From: Chromatium okenii
GTDB taxonomy: Bacteria > Pseudomonadota > Gammaproteobacteria > Chromatiales > Chromatiaceae
DNA: 64,000 nucleotides
Direction: 5' to 3'
Assembly: GCF_002958735.1 (NCBI RefSeq)
Contig: NZ_PPGH01000037.1
Coordinates: 496,001 to 560,000, forward strand
Shown: piece by piece, positions 1 through 12,100 of the stretch
Layout of the letters: each line of letters opens with the position of its first letter
Position numbering within the stretch: position 1 is the stretch's first letter
The notes under the pieces: model-generated
The model's input: the letters and a program-made list of their open reading frames with translations, nothing else
The model's database searches: none
Told to the model about the DNA's origin: nothing
Position numbers and translations under genes: made by a program

Positions 1-1502
1 CCATCAGCGATATTAAACTTGCTGGTGATCCTTCAGTTCCCGCTGAACGCTTATTCCCGTTAATTCAACTCAAACGCGGCGATTTTTTTTCGCGTAAAGC
101 AACTACCGAAAGCGCCGAACGTATTTCTGGTTTACTCGGCGACGAGGGCTATGCTTTTGCGAATGTGAATACAGTTCCTGAAATTAACGAAGCGGCACAT
201 CAGGTTGCTGTGACCTTTTTTGTTGATTCCGGCAAGCGCGTTTATGTGCGCCGTTTGAATATGAAAGGTAATACACGCACCCGCGATGAAGTGCTGCGCC
301 GTGAAATGCGCCAATTGGAAACAGCATGGTTTTCAGCAGATTTAGTACGCAAATCCCGCGAACGTCTGCAACGTCTTGGTTATTTTGAAGATGTTGCTAT
401 TGCGACTCCAGCAGTACCCGGATCAGCAGATCAAGTTGATATTGATGTCACCGTTAAAGAAAAACCGGCGGGTAATCTTGCTGCTGGCATTGGCTTCTCG
501 CAATCGCAGGGTATTTTGCTGAATGCGAGTATTACTCAGAACAATTTTCTGGGAACCGGCAAACGAGTTGCAATGGCGTTTAATACCAGCTCCTCAACCA
601 GTCTTTATCAGATTGGTTATACCAATCCATATTATACGATTGATGGAATTAGTCGCGGATTCAACGCATCTTATAGAGAAACAGATTTTAGCAAGTTGAT
701 TGGCGCAAATTATTCGTCAAATGTGGGAACAACCGAAATGAATTTTGGATTGCCCATTGCAGATAATAGTCGTGCTGGACTAGGTTTTCGCTATCAATAT
801 ACGGATTTTACTGCTGGTGATTCGAGTATTGCCGAACAATTTGTTTTAGATAATGGACGGCGGTTTAGCGATTATTTAATATCAGCAAGTTATTCAAACG
901 ACACTCGTGACACCGCTATTTTTCCCACGAAAGGCGGATTAAGAACGCTTGCTGCTGAAATAGCAGTGCCCGGAAGTGCGCTACAATACTACAAAGTTAA
1001 CTATCAAGAACAACGCTATGTTGCATTAACGTCGCGGTTTATTTTTTCATTGACCGGAAATTTCGCTTATGGCGATGGTTACGGTGAAACCACCAATTTA
1101 CCGTTCTTTGAAAACTATTATGCCGGTGGTCCACGTTCTGTTCGTGGTTGGGTCGCTAATTCAATTGGACCCCGCGAGATTCAAACTGATGACCCTATTG
1201 GTGGCAATTTAAAAATGTCTGGTAGCTTTGAATTATTTGCACCAGCACCCGTCGGTGGTGAGTTTGAAAAATCAGTACGATTAGGAGCCTTTTTAGATTT
1301 CGGCTCCGTGTGGGCAATGGAAGATTCCCGTTTATTAACAAATACTGGATTTAATTTCAGTGATTTGCGTTACTCAACGGGAATGTCATTCACTTGGCTC
1401 TCACCTGTGGGAGCACTTTCCATTAGCCTTGCATATCCACTCAATGAAAAAGATGGCGATGATACACAAGTATTCCAATTTGGATTTGGTCAAACCTTTT
1501 GA
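1..1502 (+). CDS. bamA: BamA outer membrane protein assembly factor, 5' end outside window
   Basis: This is the C-terminal part (about 500 residues) of the outer-membrane beta-barrel that folds and inserts other outer-membrane proteins as the core of the BAM complex. The frame is open from position 3 upstream of the first Met, so the start lies outside the window. The first ~160 codons look like the last POTRA domains, and the rest is a barrel with alternating hydrophobic strands, the motif GGPRSVRGW typical of the Omp85 L6 loop region, and a C-terminal aromatic residue (FGQTF). The downstream order skp-lpxD-fabZ-lpxA-lpxB matches the usual gammaproteobacterial operon. The call is secure, only the N terminus is missing. 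Confidence 0.95.
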   Translation, partial: ISDIKLAGDPSVPAERLFPLIQLKRGDFFSRKATTESAERISGLLGDEGYAFANVNTVPEINEAAHQVAVTFFVDSGKRVYVRRLNMKGNTRTRDEVLRREMRQLETAWFSADLVRKSRERLQRLGYFEDVAIATPAVPGSADQVDIDVTVKEKPAGNLAAGIGFSQSQGILLNASITQNNFLGTGKRVAMAFNTSSSTSLYQIGYTNPYYTIDGISRGFNASYRETDFSKLIGANYSSNVGTTEMNFGLPIADNSRAGLGFRYQYTDFTAGDSSIAEQFVLDNGRRFSDYLISASYSNDTRDTAIFPTKGGLRTLAAEIAVPGSALQYYKVNYQEQRYVALTSRFIFSLTGNFAYGDGYGETTNLPFFENYYAGGPRSVRGWVANSIGPREIQTDDPIGGNLKMSGSFELFAPAPVGGEFEKSVRLGAFLDFGSVWAMEDSRLLTNTGFNFSDLRYSTGMSFTWLSPVGALSISLAYPLNEKDGDDTQVFQFGFGQTF

Positions 1503-1519
1503 ATAATATGAGGTTAAAT

Positions 1520-2038
1520 ATGATCAAAACGCTGATTATCTCTGGTCTGTTATTGTGTGCGTTACTCGGTCAACGCGCAACGCTTGCTGCTGATTATCGT
1601 ATTGCAGTAGTTAATCCGAATCGTGTCGTTGAACAATCACCACAGTATGAAGCGGCGCGTGATGCTTTACAGCATGAAGTTGAGGATCGAGAGCGTGGTT
1701 TACGCAATCAACAAGAGCAAATTGCATCACTACAAAAGAAATTGGAACATGACGGCGCGTTAATGAGTGAAAGTGAAATTCAGCGATTGCAAAATGATAT
1801 TCGTAGCCGTACCCGTAAACTTAAATATGCCCGCGATGAATTTCAAGAAGATTTTGCACTGCGCCAAAATGAGTTGCGTACTAAACTTGGTCGGCAGGTC
1901 AACGAAGTTGTTGTTGAATTAGCAAAAGAACAAAAGTTTGATTTAATCCTCAGTGAAGGATTAGTTTATTCTAATCCGCGTATTGATATTTCTGATCTTG
2001 TGATTGAACGATTGAAACAAGAGTTTAATAAAAAATAG
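1520..2038 (+). CDS. skp: Skp/OmpH periplasmic chaperone
   Basis: This is a 172-residue periplasmic chaperone that holds unfolded outer-membrane proteins on their way to BamA. An N-terminal signal peptide (MIKTLIISGLLLCALL...LAA) is followed by the OmpH start IAVVNPNRVVEQSPQ, a long charged heptad-rich coiled coil and a C-terminal hydrophobic patch (FDLILSEGLVYSNP). The open frame extends to a TTG at 1499 overlapping the bamA stop, but a GAGG Shine-Dalgarno at about 1510-1513 sits seven bases before the ATG at 1520 and the signal peptide begins there, so I chose 1520. It directly follows bamA, as in most gammaproteobacteria. Confidence 0.92.
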   Translation: MIKTLIISGLLLCALLGQRATLAADYRIAVVNPNRVVEQSPQYEAARDALQHEVEDRERGLRNQQEQIASLQKKLEHDGALMSESEIQRLQNDIRSRTRKLKYARDEFQEDFALRQNELRTKLGRQVNEVVVELAKEQKFDLILSEGLVYSNPRIDISDLVIERLKQEFNKK

Positions 2039-2087
2039 TCATCATTTGCATTTGCTTTGACTGATACAACGCTGGAGCCCTGAAAAC

Positions 2088-3134
2088 GTGGAAATCTGCC
2101 TTAGAGAACTTGCCGCACAGCTAAACGTCACGCTACGCGGTGATCCTGAAATTAAGATTTCGCGGGTTGCACAATTAAATAATGCCGATGCACATAGCCT
2201 TGCATTTATTGGTGATGCAAAACATCGCAATACGCTGAATAAAACACAGGCTGGCGTGGTCATTGTATCGGAAGCCGATGCAGCGATTGCAAAGATGCCT
2301 GTTTTAATCAGTAAAAATCCTTATCTGAGTTTTGCACAGGCAGCGCGTTTATTACATCCTGATCCACCAATCAATAGCGGTATTCATCCAACAGCGGTAA
2401 TTGATTCTTGCGCACAAATTGATCCAACCGCTTGGATTGGTCCGCTGGTAGTTATTGAAGCTGATGTAGTAATTGGAGCGCGAGTATTTATTGGACCCGG
2501 TTGCATTCTTAGTGCCGGAGTTGAAATTGGCGAGGATAGCCGTTTAATAGCGCGAGTTACATTATGTAGCGGTGCACGAATTGGTAAGCGGGCATTATTA
2601 CATCCGGGAGCAGTCATTGGGCGTGAAGGTTTTGGTTTTGCGCGTAATGGAGAACAATGGATTCGTATTCCGCAATTGGGTCTAGCGGTGCTCGGTGATG
2701 ATGTTGAAATTGGCGCAAACACTACGGTTGATCGCGGCACCTTGAGTGACACGCGCATTGGCAATGGAGTTAAATTGGATAATCATATTCAAATCGCGCA
2801 TAACGTTGAAATTGGCGACAATACTGCAATTGCTGGCAATACTGGAATTGCTGGTTCGACGCACATTGGTCGTAATTGCACCATCGGCGGTGCGACGGGA
2901 ATTGCAGGACATTTAGAAATTGGCGATCAAGTACATTTTACTGGAATGAGTATGGTTACCAGTTCTATTCATCAACCGGGTTTATACAGTAGCGGAATTC
3001 CGGCAATGCCAAACACGCAATGGCGACGTAATGCGATGCGCTTTAAACAACTTGATGGCTTGATACGACGAGTAAAATTCCTTGAAGCGTGGATTGAAAC
3101 AATGAAAAAAATGACAACGCAGGAGAACTCATAA
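2088..3134 (+). CDS. lpxD: UDP-3-O-acylglucosamine N-acyltransferase LpxD
   Basis: LpxD adds the second (N-linked) hydroxyacyl chain from acyl-ACP to UDP-3-O-acyl-glucosamine, the third step of lipid A synthesis, in the cytosol. The 348-residue product has an N-terminal uridine-binding domain (about 1-100) followed by a long left-handed beta helix of hexapeptide repeats ([IV]G-x4 spacing) and a short C-terminal helix. The catalytic-type His lies in [15 protein letters not shown]. The start is a GTG at 2088, preceded by GGAG at 2074-2077, with no better ATG. Its stop overlaps the fabZ ATG by one base, indicating translational coupling. Confidence 0.95.
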   Translation: MEICLRELAAQLNVTLRGDPEIKISRVAQLNNADAHSLAFIGDAKHRNTLNKTQAGVVIVSEADAAIAKMPVLISKNPYLSFAQAARLLHPDPPINSGIHPTAVIDSCAQIDPTAWIGPLVVIEADVVIGARVFIGPGCILSAGVEIGEDSRLIARVTLCSGARIGKRALLHPGAVIGREGFGFARNGEQWIRIPQLGLAVLGDDVEIGANTTVDRGTLSDTRIGNGVKLDNHIQIAHNVEIGDNTAIAGNTGIAGSTHIGRNCTIGGATGIAGHLEIGDQVHFTGMSMVTSSIHQPGLYSSGIPAMPNTQWRRNAMRFKQLDGLIRRVKFLEAWIETMKKMTTQENS

Positions 3135-3643
3135 TGGATGGATCACATTCAGTTGCAACTGATTCTAATCAAGAGATTAGTTGCGCAGAAAGTACTGTAA
3201 ATACGATGGATATTCACAGAATACTTAGTCTTTTACCGCATCGTTACCCTTTTTTATTAGTTGACAAAGTTGTTGATTTTAAAATCAATGATTATTTGAT
3301 TGCGGTTAAAAATGTGTCCTATAACGAACCTTTTTTTACTGGGCATTTTCCAATACGACCAGTCATGCCTGGCGTTCTGATTATTGAAGCAATGGCGCAG
3401 GCAACCGGGCTATTAGCTATGGCTTCACGCCCGGAAGAAGTTGGCAATAAACTTTATTATTTTGTCGGTATTGATAAAGCACGTTTTAAACGTCCCGTTG
3501 AGCCCGGCGATCAACTATTCATGGAAGTAAAACTCGGTCCAGTACGGCGTGGAATTTGGAAATTTGATGCTGAAGCACGTGTTGATGATCGTGTGGTGGC
3601 TACCGCTGAAATTATGTGTACTGCACGGGATTTCACTGCTTGA
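3134..3643 (+). CDS. fabZ: 3-hydroxyacyl-ACP dehydratase FabZ
   Basis: FabZ removes water from 3-hydroxyacyl-ACP in fatty acid elongation and competes with LpxA/LpxD for the same hydroxyacyl-ACP pool. The hot-dog fold is recognisable from [16 protein letters not shown], with the catalytic His in [14 protein letters not shown] and the Glu in IEAMAQATG. The reading frame carries about 24 extra residues before the usual family start; an internal ATG at 3206 would give the normal 145-residue form. I kept 3134 because AGGAGA lies just upstream and the ATG overlaps the lpxD stop. Which start is used is the only uncertainty. Confidence 0.94.
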   Translation: MDGSHSVATDSNQEISCAESTVNTMDIHRILSLLPHRYPFLLVDKVVDFKINDYLIAVKNVSYNEPFFTGHFPIRPVMPGVLIIEAMAQATGLLAMASRPEEVGNKLYYFVGIDKARFKRPVEPGDQLFMEVKLGPVRRGIWKFDAEARVDDRVVATAEIMCTARDFTA

Positions 3644-4410
3644 TTCACCCTACAGCAATCATTGACTCAGCAGCTGAATTAGATGCTGAAGTTGAGATTG
3701 AAGCCTTTGCAATTATTGGTGCAGGTGTGCAAATTGGCGCAGGTACGCGTATTGGTTCTCATTCCGTATTGCGCGGTCCTTTACGTATTGGTCGTGATAA
3801 TCGAATTTTTCAATTCGCATCTATTGGTGAAGACCCGCAAGATAAAAAGTATCAGGGTGAACCGACTTTGCTGGAAATTGGCGATCGCAATCAAATCCGT
3901 GAATTTACAACGCTGCATCGTGGAACCGTTCAAGATCAAGGAATTACTAAAATTGGTAACGATAATCTATTGATGGCGTATACCCACGTTGCGCATGATT
4001 GTCGAATTGGTAATCAAGTGATTATGGCGAATGCTGCGTCACTTGGTGGTCATGTTGAAATTCAAGATTGGGCGATTCTTGGCGGCTTTACTATTGTTCA
4101 CCAATTTTGTCGAATTGGAGCGCATAGTTTTTGCGCAATGGGCACGGTATTAAATCAAAACGTGCCGCCTTATGTTATTGTCAGTGGTCATCCTGCTGTG
4201 CCGCGTGGCATTAACGCCGAAGGATTACGCCGCCGCGATTTTTCTATTCTAACAATTCAAGCAATCAAACGTGCATATCGACTATTTTATATGGCTGATC
4301 TAAAACGCGATATGGCGCTTGAACAAATTCGAAATATGGTTGATGCAACGCCAGAGTTGGATATTTTTATTAATTTCATTGCGGCTAGTGAGCGCGGGAT
4401 TGTGCGCTAA
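3640..4410 (+). CDS. lpxA: UDP-N-acetylglucosamine O-acyltransferase LpxA
   Basis: LpxA catalyses the first step of lipid A synthesis, transfer of a hydroxyacyl chain from ACP to UDP-GlcNAc. The 256-residue product starts [14 protein letters not shown] and continues as a hexapeptide-repeat beta helix; [14 protein letters not shown] carries the catalytic-type His, and [15 protein letters not shown] matches the substrate loop. The C terminus is the usual helical domain. I chose the TTG at 3640, inside the fabZ stop region, because the homologous sequence begins there; a GTG at 3616 would add eight unrelated residues. The gene ends in an overlap with the lpxB ATG at 4410. Confidence 0.94.
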   Translation: MIHPTAIIDSAAELDAEVEIEAFAIIGAGVQIGAGTRIGSHSVLRGPLRIGRDNRIFQFASIGEDPQDKKYQGEPTLLEIGDRNQIREFTTLHRGTVQDQGITKIGNDNLLMAYTHVAHDCRIGNQVIMANAASLGGHVEIQDWAILGGFTIVHQFCRIGAHSFCAMGTVLNQNVPPYVIVSGHPAVPRGINAEGLRRRDFSILTIQAIKRAYRLFYMADLKRDMALEQIRNMVDATPELDIFINFIAASERGIVR

Positions 4411-5552
4411 TGTTAATAGGAATTATCGCCAATGAAACCTCTGGCGATTTGCTTGGTGCAGCGTTAGTGCGGGCGCTGCGTGAGCATATTCCAGATGCAC
4501 GTTTTATTGGTGTTGCGGGAACACAGATGCAAGCGGCTGGTTGTGAAACCTTATTGCCGTTGGAGCGTTTATCGGTAATGGGATTAACCGAAGTGCTCGC
4601 ACATTTGCCGGAATTATTAAAATTGCGTGGTACTTTGAAGCGTTACTTTCTCGCTAATCGCCCAGCAGTATTCATTGGTATTGATGCCCCAGATTTTAAT
4701 TTGTATTTAGAGCAGCAACTACGCGAAGCGGGAATTAAAACAGTGCATGTAGTCAGTCCAACTGTATGGGCGTGGCGTGCTGGGCGGGTAAAAACTATTC
4801 GCCGCGCAGTTGATTTAATGTTGTGTCTATTTCCATTTGAAGCCGCTTTTTTGACACGCCATCATATTCCCGCAATTGCAATTGGTCATCCACTTGCAGA
4901 TCAGATTCCTTTTATTGTTGATCGTGATGCAGCGCGAGGCGCATTGAATTTGTCTCTCGCCGATCCGGTGATTGCGTTATTGCCCGGCAGTCGAATCAGT
5001 GAAATGCGGCGATTGGCTGCGCCCTTTATTGATGCGGCGCATCGCTGTTATTTAATGCGTCCAAATCTGCATTTCGTGGTTCCACTGGTGAATAACACCT
5101 TGCGAGAGTTATTTATTAAAGAATTGGCGCAACGTGCACCGCATTTACCAGTAACGCTGTTAGATGGGCGCAGTCGAGAAGCAATTACTGCTGCGGATTG
5201 TGTGCTCACTGCGTCGGGAACTGCGACTTTAGAAACGCTGTTGCTTAAACGTCCGATGGTGGTTGCTTATCGCGTTCATCCATTAACTTATCAATTAATT
5301 AAACGCCTAGGTTTAATTAAGGTTCCATTTATTGCAATGGCGAATTTATTGGCGGGACGGGCATTAGCGCCGGAGTTTATTCAAGCACAATGCCGTGCTG
5401 AGGTGCTGGCAGCTGCATTACTGGATTGGCTCGATCACCCAGAACGGGTGGCAGCAATTCAAGCGGATTACGGACGTATTCATAGCGAATTGCGCCGTGA
5501 TGCTGCGCAAACTGCAGCCAGTGCAATAATGAAGTTAATTGGAAAAGAATGA
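4410..5552 (+). CDS. lpxB: Lipid-A-disaccharide synthase LpxB
   Basis: LpxB is a peripheral membrane GT-B glycosyltransferase (family GT19) joining UDP-2,3-diacylglucosamine and lipid X into the tetra-acyl disaccharide. The 380-residue product has the family opening [13 protein letters not shown], the [15 protein letters not shown] segment, the [10 protein letters not shown] motif and the C-terminal [20 protein letters not shown] nucleotide-sugar site. Length and motifs are complete. Its ATG overlaps the lpxA stop by one base, and rnhB follows one base after its stop, so it is part of the same transcription unit. Confidence 0.95.
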   Translation: MLIGIIANETSGDLLGAALVRALREHIPDARFIGVAGTQMQAAGCETLLPLERLSVMGLTEVLAHLPELLKLRGTLKRYFLANRPAVFIGIDAPDFNLYLEQQLREAGIKTVHVVSPTVWAWRAGRVKTIRRAVDLMLCLFPFEAAFLTRHHIPAIAIGHPLADQIPFIVDRDAARGALNLSLADPVIALLPGSRISEMRRLAAPFIDAAHRCYLMRPNLHFVVPLVNNTLRELFIKELAQRAPHLPVTLLDGRSREAITAADCVLTASGTATLETLLLKRPMVVAYRVHPLTYQLIKRLGLIKVPFIAMANLLAGRALAPEFIQAQCRAEVLAAALLDWLDHPERVAAIQADYGRIHSELRRDAAQTAASAIMKLIGKE

Positions 5553-5553
5553 T

Positions 5554-6153
5554 ATGAATGAACATGTGCTGCTCATTGCCGGAGTCGATGAAGCAGGGCG
5601 CGGACCGCTCGCTGGGCCGGTGAGTGCAGCAGCAGTGATTCTCGATCCGCGTCGCCCGATTGCGGGAATTGATGACTCCAAAAAACTCAGTCCAACTCGT
5701 CGCACTGCGCTTGAGCAAGTTATTCAGGAGCGGGCGCTGGCGTGGGCAGTGGCATGGGCAAGCGTGGAAGAGATTGATCGTATTAACATTTTACAAGCCT
5801 CGCTGCTGGCGATGCAGCGGGCGGTGGCAGCGTTGACCGTACCACCGCAGCGTGTTCTCGTTGATGGTAATCGCTGTCCAGATTTCGGTTGTGAAGCGCA
5901 GGTAGTGGTGGGTGGTGACGGTTCAATTGCGGCAATTGGCGCTGCGTCGATTTTAGCGAAAGTAGCGCGAGACCGATTGATGATTGCATTGGATGCGGAA
6001 TATCCCGGCTATGGTTTTGCGCAACACAAGGGTTATCCGACGCGCACCCATTTAGCGGCATTGCAAACGTTAGGAGTGTGCCCGCATCATCGGCGAAGTT
6101 TTGCACCAGTGCGTGCACTCATTGGAATAAAAGTAGTAACCACAGAGACTTGA
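5554..6153 (+). CDS. rnhB: Ribonuclease HII
   Basis: RNase HII cuts the RNA strand of RNA-DNA hybrids and removes single misincorporated ribonucleotides. The 199-residue protein has the signature [14 protein letters not shown] with the first acidic metal ligands, DDSKKLSP, the later Asp in VLVDGN, and [13 protein letters not shown] near the C terminus. A TTG-initiated extension overlaps lpxB, but GGAAAAG at 5541-5547 stands six bases before the ATG at 5554, so that start is preferred. It closes the bamA-lpx operon, as often seen next to lpxB. Confidence 0.94.
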   Translation: MNEHVLLIAGVDEAGRGPLAGPVSAAAVILDPRRPIAGIDDSKKLSPTRRTALEQVIQERALAWAVAWASVEEIDRINILQASLLAMQRAVAALTVPPQRVLVDGNRCPDFGCEAQVVVGGDGSIAAIGAASILAKVARDRLMIALDAEYPGYGFAQHKGYPTRTHLAALQTLGVCPHHRRSFAPVRALIGIKVVTTET

Positions 6154-6216
6154 TTTTCAATCATAAGTACTCAAAATCCTGATTTGAAAACCAGTATTTG
6201 TGTATTAAAAAGAACC

Positions 6217-6269
6217 GACCGTGATACGGTCATTGCTTATTTTTTCCCAGTATTAAAACTGGGTTTTTT
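6217..6269 (+). terminator. Terminator region after the lpx-rnhB operon
   Basis: Two small hairpins lie between rnhB and the next gene. GACCGT/ACGGTC (6217-6222 and 6226-6231) has a three-base loop. CCCAGT/ACTGGG (6246-6251 and 6258-6263) is followed directly by six T residues (6264-6269), the form of an intrinsic terminator on the plus strand. The following gene's ribosome binding site comes right after, so termination may be partial. Confidence 0.7.
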
Positions 6270-6283
6270 ACGAAGAGGAAGGT

Positions 6284-6658
6284 ATGAAAAAATATCTGCA
6301 AGTTATTGCTGTTGGTCTTCCATTGGCGCTTTTTATTGCGGGCTGTAACGAACGGACGGTGAGTTTTAAAAACGACATTAAACCCTTGCTTGATACCAAT
6401 TGCATTGAATGTCATTTGAAAGGCGGCAAGGGTTACGAGACCAGCGGATTTTTTATTGAGTCTTATGAATCGTTGATGAAGGGCACGAAATTCGGCCCGG
6501 TCGTGGTTGCTGGTGATCCGCTATCCAGCAGTCTTTACCGTTTGGTTTCCGGTGAAGTGGACAAATCAATTCAGATGCCGCACAAAAAAGATCCACTCAG
6601 TGCCGACAAGATTGCATTGATTGAACACTGGATTGCGCAGGGTGCAAAGAATAACTGA
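6284..6658 (+). CDS. Lipoprotein with c-type haem-binding domain
   Basis: This is a 124-residue exported protein. The first 21 residues form a lipoprotein signal peptide ending in a lipobox (FIAGC), so the mature form should be lipid-anchored. A single haem attachment motif CIECH follows the pattern DIKPLLDTNCIECH seen in cytochrome c-like domains of the planctomycete-type PSC1 family, and the C terminus (LSADKIALIEHWIAQGA) is the usual final helix. A distal Met in IQMPHKKDPLS could be the sixth haem ligand. It likely carries electrons at the envelope, but the partner is unknown. AGAGGAAGG just before the ATG is a strong ribosome binding site. It appears monocistronic, with a terminator on each side. 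Confidence 0.85.
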   Translation: MKKYLQVIAVGLPLALFIAGCNERTVSFKNDIKPLLDTNCIECHLKGGKGYETSGFFIESYESLMKGTKFGPVVVAGDPLSSSLYRLVSGEVDKSIQMPHKKDPLSADKIALIEHWIAQGAKNN

Positions 6659-6684
6659 GTACCGGGCGTTTTAATTTCTAATAG

Positions 6685-6719
6685 TCGCTCGATCGTGTAG
6701 CACAATCGAGCGATTTTTT
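6685..6719 (+). terminator. Intrinsic terminator of the haem lipoprotein gene
   Basis: A 13-bp stem with one mismatch (TCGCTCGATCGTG at 6685-6697 with its complement at 6701-6713, loop TAG) is followed by T residues at 6714-6719. It separates this gene from the convergent ligase gene, whose stop codon overlaps the T run. Confidence 0.85.
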
Positions 6720-7956
6720 ATATCCAATCAATCAGTTTGCCTAATGACGAACGCGGCAATTCAGCACCAATTGTAATGGTGCGTGGCAATTCCGCTGCGG
6801 TGAGTCGTTCAGATAACCAATGATGCAGGTGCTCGGCAAATTGTGCGGAATCTGCACCAATGACACGCGGCACGACAAACGCTTTCAAACGTCCGCCTGC
6901 CGCTGCACTTGCCAGCCGTACCGTCGCGTCAATAACGTCGGGATGTTGACACAGACACTCCTGCACCCGTTGCGGAAACACGTTGACGCCGCCGACCTGC
7001 ACTGCGCCATCGCGTCGCCCCAGCACTTGAAACTGCCGCGCTTCCACCCATTGCAATTGATCCGGTAACGCCGTCGTCACCACTGCGCCGTTTGGCAAGT
7101 AGCGACTGAGATGTTCAACGGTATCGGCAGGACGCGACCAATGCGGCAGTAATTGCAGCGGATCACCAGCCGCTTCACGCAGTCCAATGCCCGCAGTTTC
7201 CGAAGAACCGTAAACCTCAATGCACCGCGCACAACCCGCCGCAGCGAGCCGTTGCCATACACTCGCCGGACAATGCCCCGTCGATGAAATGACGGTGACA
7301 TCAGGCGCGAGCGTTAATGGTGAACGCAGCGCCAAATCAAAAAATGCCGGATGACCAACGATGACATCGCCAGCCTGCGCTCGCCGCAGTACGTTGCTCG
7401 GCAGTGCGTTACGCACATCGTGCACGGGAATTTTCAACTGCGCAGGCAGCATCGTGGCAAATAAAAAGCCGTAAATATGCTGAAATGGAACCGCACTGAG
7501 CACCTGCCGCCGGTCGTGTAACTCGTTGGCAAAAAAGCTGATTTCTTCTTCCAGCCACGCCAGCGGATGGGTGCATAATTTCGGTTGTCCAGTCGAACCG
7601 GAAGTGAAAAAGCTCATCGCTTCATCCCAGTGACGGCGACTTTCCAGCACGGTATCGACCCACACGCGCAAGCGCCGTGAGGTCATCAAACGTTGATCTA
7701 AACCGGTTTCGTGGAGATGAAACAGCACCACGATTGCCGTCACCAGATTAAGAAACTCCAACGAATCCAAATCTAAACGCTCCAACGCCTGCTCAAGTTG
7801 CGGACTGTCAGAATGCAGCGGCGCTTCGGTCAACAGCGCCAGCGCCTGCCGCACACCGAGCAACCCCGGTCGCGCCCGCGTCACTTCGGCAGCGATGACA
7901 TCGACCAACAAACGCAGCACCGTTGTTATTGTCCACCAAGGTTTATTGGTCATCAT
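6718..7956 (-). CDS. AMP-forming acyl/aryl-CoA ligase, 4-coumarate ligase (PYP-activation) type
   Basis: This is an ANL-superfamily adenylating enzyme of about 412 residues, shorter than typical CoA ligases. It contains the phosphate loop FTSGSTGQPK, the family motif AVPFQHIYGFLFATMLPA, the acyl-adenylate motif VYGSSETAGIG and a C-terminal VGGVNVFP segment. The N-terminal ~110 residues contain LDLDSLEFLNLVTAIV and FHLHETGLDQRL, resembling an acyl-carrier-like module. From memory, this layout and HIYGFLF match the ligase family that loads p-coumarate onto photoactive yellow protein, but no such protein is seen in this window, so the substrate is open. I chose the ATG at 7956 rather than the upstream TTG inside hemB. 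It lies 14 bases after hemB and is probably co-transcribed. Confidence 0.7.
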   Translation of the reverse strand: MMTNKPWWTITTVLRLLVDVIAAEVTRARPGLLGVRQALALLTEAPLHSDSPQLEQALERLDLDSLEFLNLVTAIVVLFHLHETGLDQRLMTSRRLRVWVDTVLESRRHWDEAMSFFTSGSTGQPKLCTHPLAWLEEEISFFANELHDRRQVLSAVPFQHIYGFLFATMLPAQLKIPVHDVRNALPSNVLRRAQAGDVIVGHPAFFDLALRSPLTLAPDVTVISSTGHCPASVWQRLAAAGCARCIEVYGSSETAGIGLREAAGDPLQLLPHWSRPADTVEHLSRYLPNGAVVTTALPDQLQWVEARQFQVLGRRDGAVQVGGVNVFPQRVQECLCQHPDVIDATVRLASAAAGGRLKAFVVPRVIGADSAQFAEHLHHWLSERLTAAELPRTITIGAELPRSSLGKLIDWI

Positions 7957-7970
7957 CGTTGCCAATTCGT

Positions 7971-8996
<1,026 letters not shown>

Positions 8997-9134
8997 TCAA
9001 TAGGAAGGAAAAATGCCGCTGATGGTTGGCAGCGGACAGCTACGATAGCTCAGGACGGGCAGCGGCTCCAGATTGCAGTGCAGATTTCCGGCTAAACTGC
9101 TCGCTATTGTCGTTTATTTTTAGGAAATCGCTGC

Positions 9135-12100
9135 ATGAGTACTGTCTCAGATTTGACGTTTATTACCAATGAACACGGGCAACATCTCCGCGACCGCTTT
9201 AATGTGTTATTAAATGATCATCCACGCTGTTTTGAGTGTTTAGTTGGTTATTTTTTCATCAGTGGTTTTCATCAATTGCATTCTGCATTAGCAAATACGG
9301 AACAGATTCGGATTTTAATTGGCATCAATACGGATCGACCAGTGTTGCAATTGCTGGCAACGGCGCAAGCGCAGCAGGAATTGGCGCTAGAATCTCATTC
9401 TTATGTCCATCAACATCTCCCCGGCGCAATTCTACACGAATTACAGCAAGCAGAAGAGAGTGCTGCTGTTGAAAGCGGAGTGCAGCACTTTGTGGAATGG
9501 ATTAAATCCGGCAAATTAGCTATTCGTGCATATCCGTCGGGGCGTATTCACGCCAAGCTCTATATCATGACCTTTAAGGAAGGCGACCGCGACGCCGGAC
9601 GCGTTATTACTGGTTCCAGCAATTTTACCGCTGCCGGTTTAGTGGATAATTTAGAATTTAACGTTGAACTAAAAAATCGCTCTGATTACGAATTTGCTCG
9701 CGCCAAGTTTAATGAATTGTGGACAGAAGCGGTGGATGTGACGGCGGATTATGTCACCACCATTGAACAAGATTCACATTATGCAGCAATCACGCCTTAT
9801 GAGCTGTATCTCAAATTGTTATACGAATACTTTCGCGGCGAACTGAATTTATCAATTGATAGTTTGGATGGCAATTTGCCGCCCGGTTTTAAGCCATTGC
9901 GCTATCAGGCAGAAGCGGTGGCAAATGCGCATAAAATTTTGGATGAATACGGCGGCGTATTTTTAGCGGATGTGGTTGGTTTAGGAAAAACCTATATGGC
10001 GGCATTGCTGGCGCAGCAACTCAATACGCCCTGTTTAGTGATTGCGCCACCGCATTTATTGGATGCGCAAAATCCTAGCGCATGGCCAAATGTATTTCGT
10101 GATTTTGGCGTGCGTGGTTATCGGTGTGAATCAGTGGGTAAATTGGAGGCATTATGCACACAAGATTTGCGCAAATTCACAACGGTATTTATTGATGAAT
10201 CGCACCGTTTTCGCAGTGAAACCACGCAAAGTTATTCGCTATTAGCGCAGATTTGTTTTGGCAAGCGTGTCGTGCTGGTGTCGGCCACGCCGCTGAATAA
10301 TGCGCCACAAGATATTTTGAGCCAAATCAAACTGTTCCAGCCGAGTAAACGCAGCACCATTCCGAATGTGCGCGATTTGGAAGCCTTCTTTGGTCGGTTG
10401 CGCCGCCGTCTCGATGCCCTCGACCGTCAAAGTGATCACGCCGAGTATTTGCGCATCGTACAGGATAATGCGCGAGAAACCCGCGAAAAAGTGTTGAAAT
10501 TCTTGATGATTCGCCGCACCCGCAGCGAGATTGCCAAATACTACGGCGCTGATCTTGCCCAACAAGGTCTCAAATTTCCCGAAGTTGCCGATCCCGAACC
10601 ACTGTTTTATCAATTTAATACGAATGAATCGCAGGTATTTAATCAGACTATTTATACACTAACTCACGAGTTCAAATATGCCCGCTATACACCACTGGCA
10701 TATTACAACGGCGAGCGTGATGAGCAAGCCATTCACAGCCAGCGCAATTTAGCTAAATTAATGAAAATAATGCTGGTTAAGCGCCTTGAAAGCAGCTTTG
10801 CGGCATTTCGTGCCACGCTGGAACGCTTTATTGTGACTTATGAACGCGTGATGATTGAATTTAATAAAGGGCATGTATTTATTAGTAAAAAACACAGCGC
10901 AAAAATTTTTGATTTATTGGATGCAGATGATGAAGCAGGAATTGAGCGGCTGCTGGATGAAGATAAAGCGGAAAAATTGGCGGCTGCCGATTTTACACCG
11001 GAGTTTAAGATTGATTTGGAACATGATTTGGCGCTGCTCAAGGATATTCACAGCAATTGGCAACAAATGACCCGCGATCCTAAATGGGATTGCTTTTGCG
11101 CCATTCTGAATGACAATGCGCTGCTTAAAAGTAACAAAATCATTATTTTCACCGAATCAAAAGAAACCGCCGCCGATTTAGCAGAAAAAATCCGCGCTCA
11201 GGTTGAATCAAAAGTATTGTTGGTGACAGGTGGCGCTGCGCCCGGCGTCCGCGCAGAAGTCATTGCTAATTTTGATGCTAAATTTTATCGTCCCAAAGAT
11301 GATTACCGTATTCTCGTGACGACTGAAGTGCTTGCTGAGGGCGTCAATTTGCACCGCGCCAATATCGTGGTGAATTATGATATTCCTTGGAATCCGACCC
11401 GTTTAATTCAGCGCGTTGGGCGCGTTAATCGCGTAGATACCACATTTGAGCGGATTTATACCTATAACTTTTTTCCAACTGATGAAAGTAATGATTTAAT
11501 CAAACTGCGTGAAGCGGCTGAGGCAAAAATTCATGCGTTTATTCAGATGCTCGGTGCTGATGCGCGGCTGCTTACAGAAAATGAAGACATCGTGTCGCAC
11601 GATCTTTTTACGCGCTGGAATTCAAAACAAACGCTCACGGGTGAAGATGACAATGCGGCATCTGAATTGCAGTTTTTAACGGAAATTCGCGCCGTGCGAG
11701 ATACGCAGCCCGAGTTGTTTGCGCGGATCAAACGCTTGCCACAAAAAGCCCGCTCAACTCGGCAAGTGTCAAGCACCGCAGTGCCAACAGTTCCGGCGGT
11801 GTTGAATTATTTTCGACAAGGCAAATTGGATAAGTTTTTTCTCAGCAGTGGCACTGGCGTCGCAACGTTTGAATTAGATTTTATCACTGCGGCGACGTTG
11901 CTAAAACCGACTGATCCGCATGAACTGCGCCATCACATTCCGCAGCGTTTTTATACTTTACTGGAGCAAAATAAAGCGGCATGGATGGCTGCCACCATAA
12001 TTGATATTGAACACATGAAAGCGTTGCAATCGGATCATCAATATGATAGTTATATTGTGAAACGCTTAAAAGATAAAGCGGTGCGGCATTGCCCGCAATT

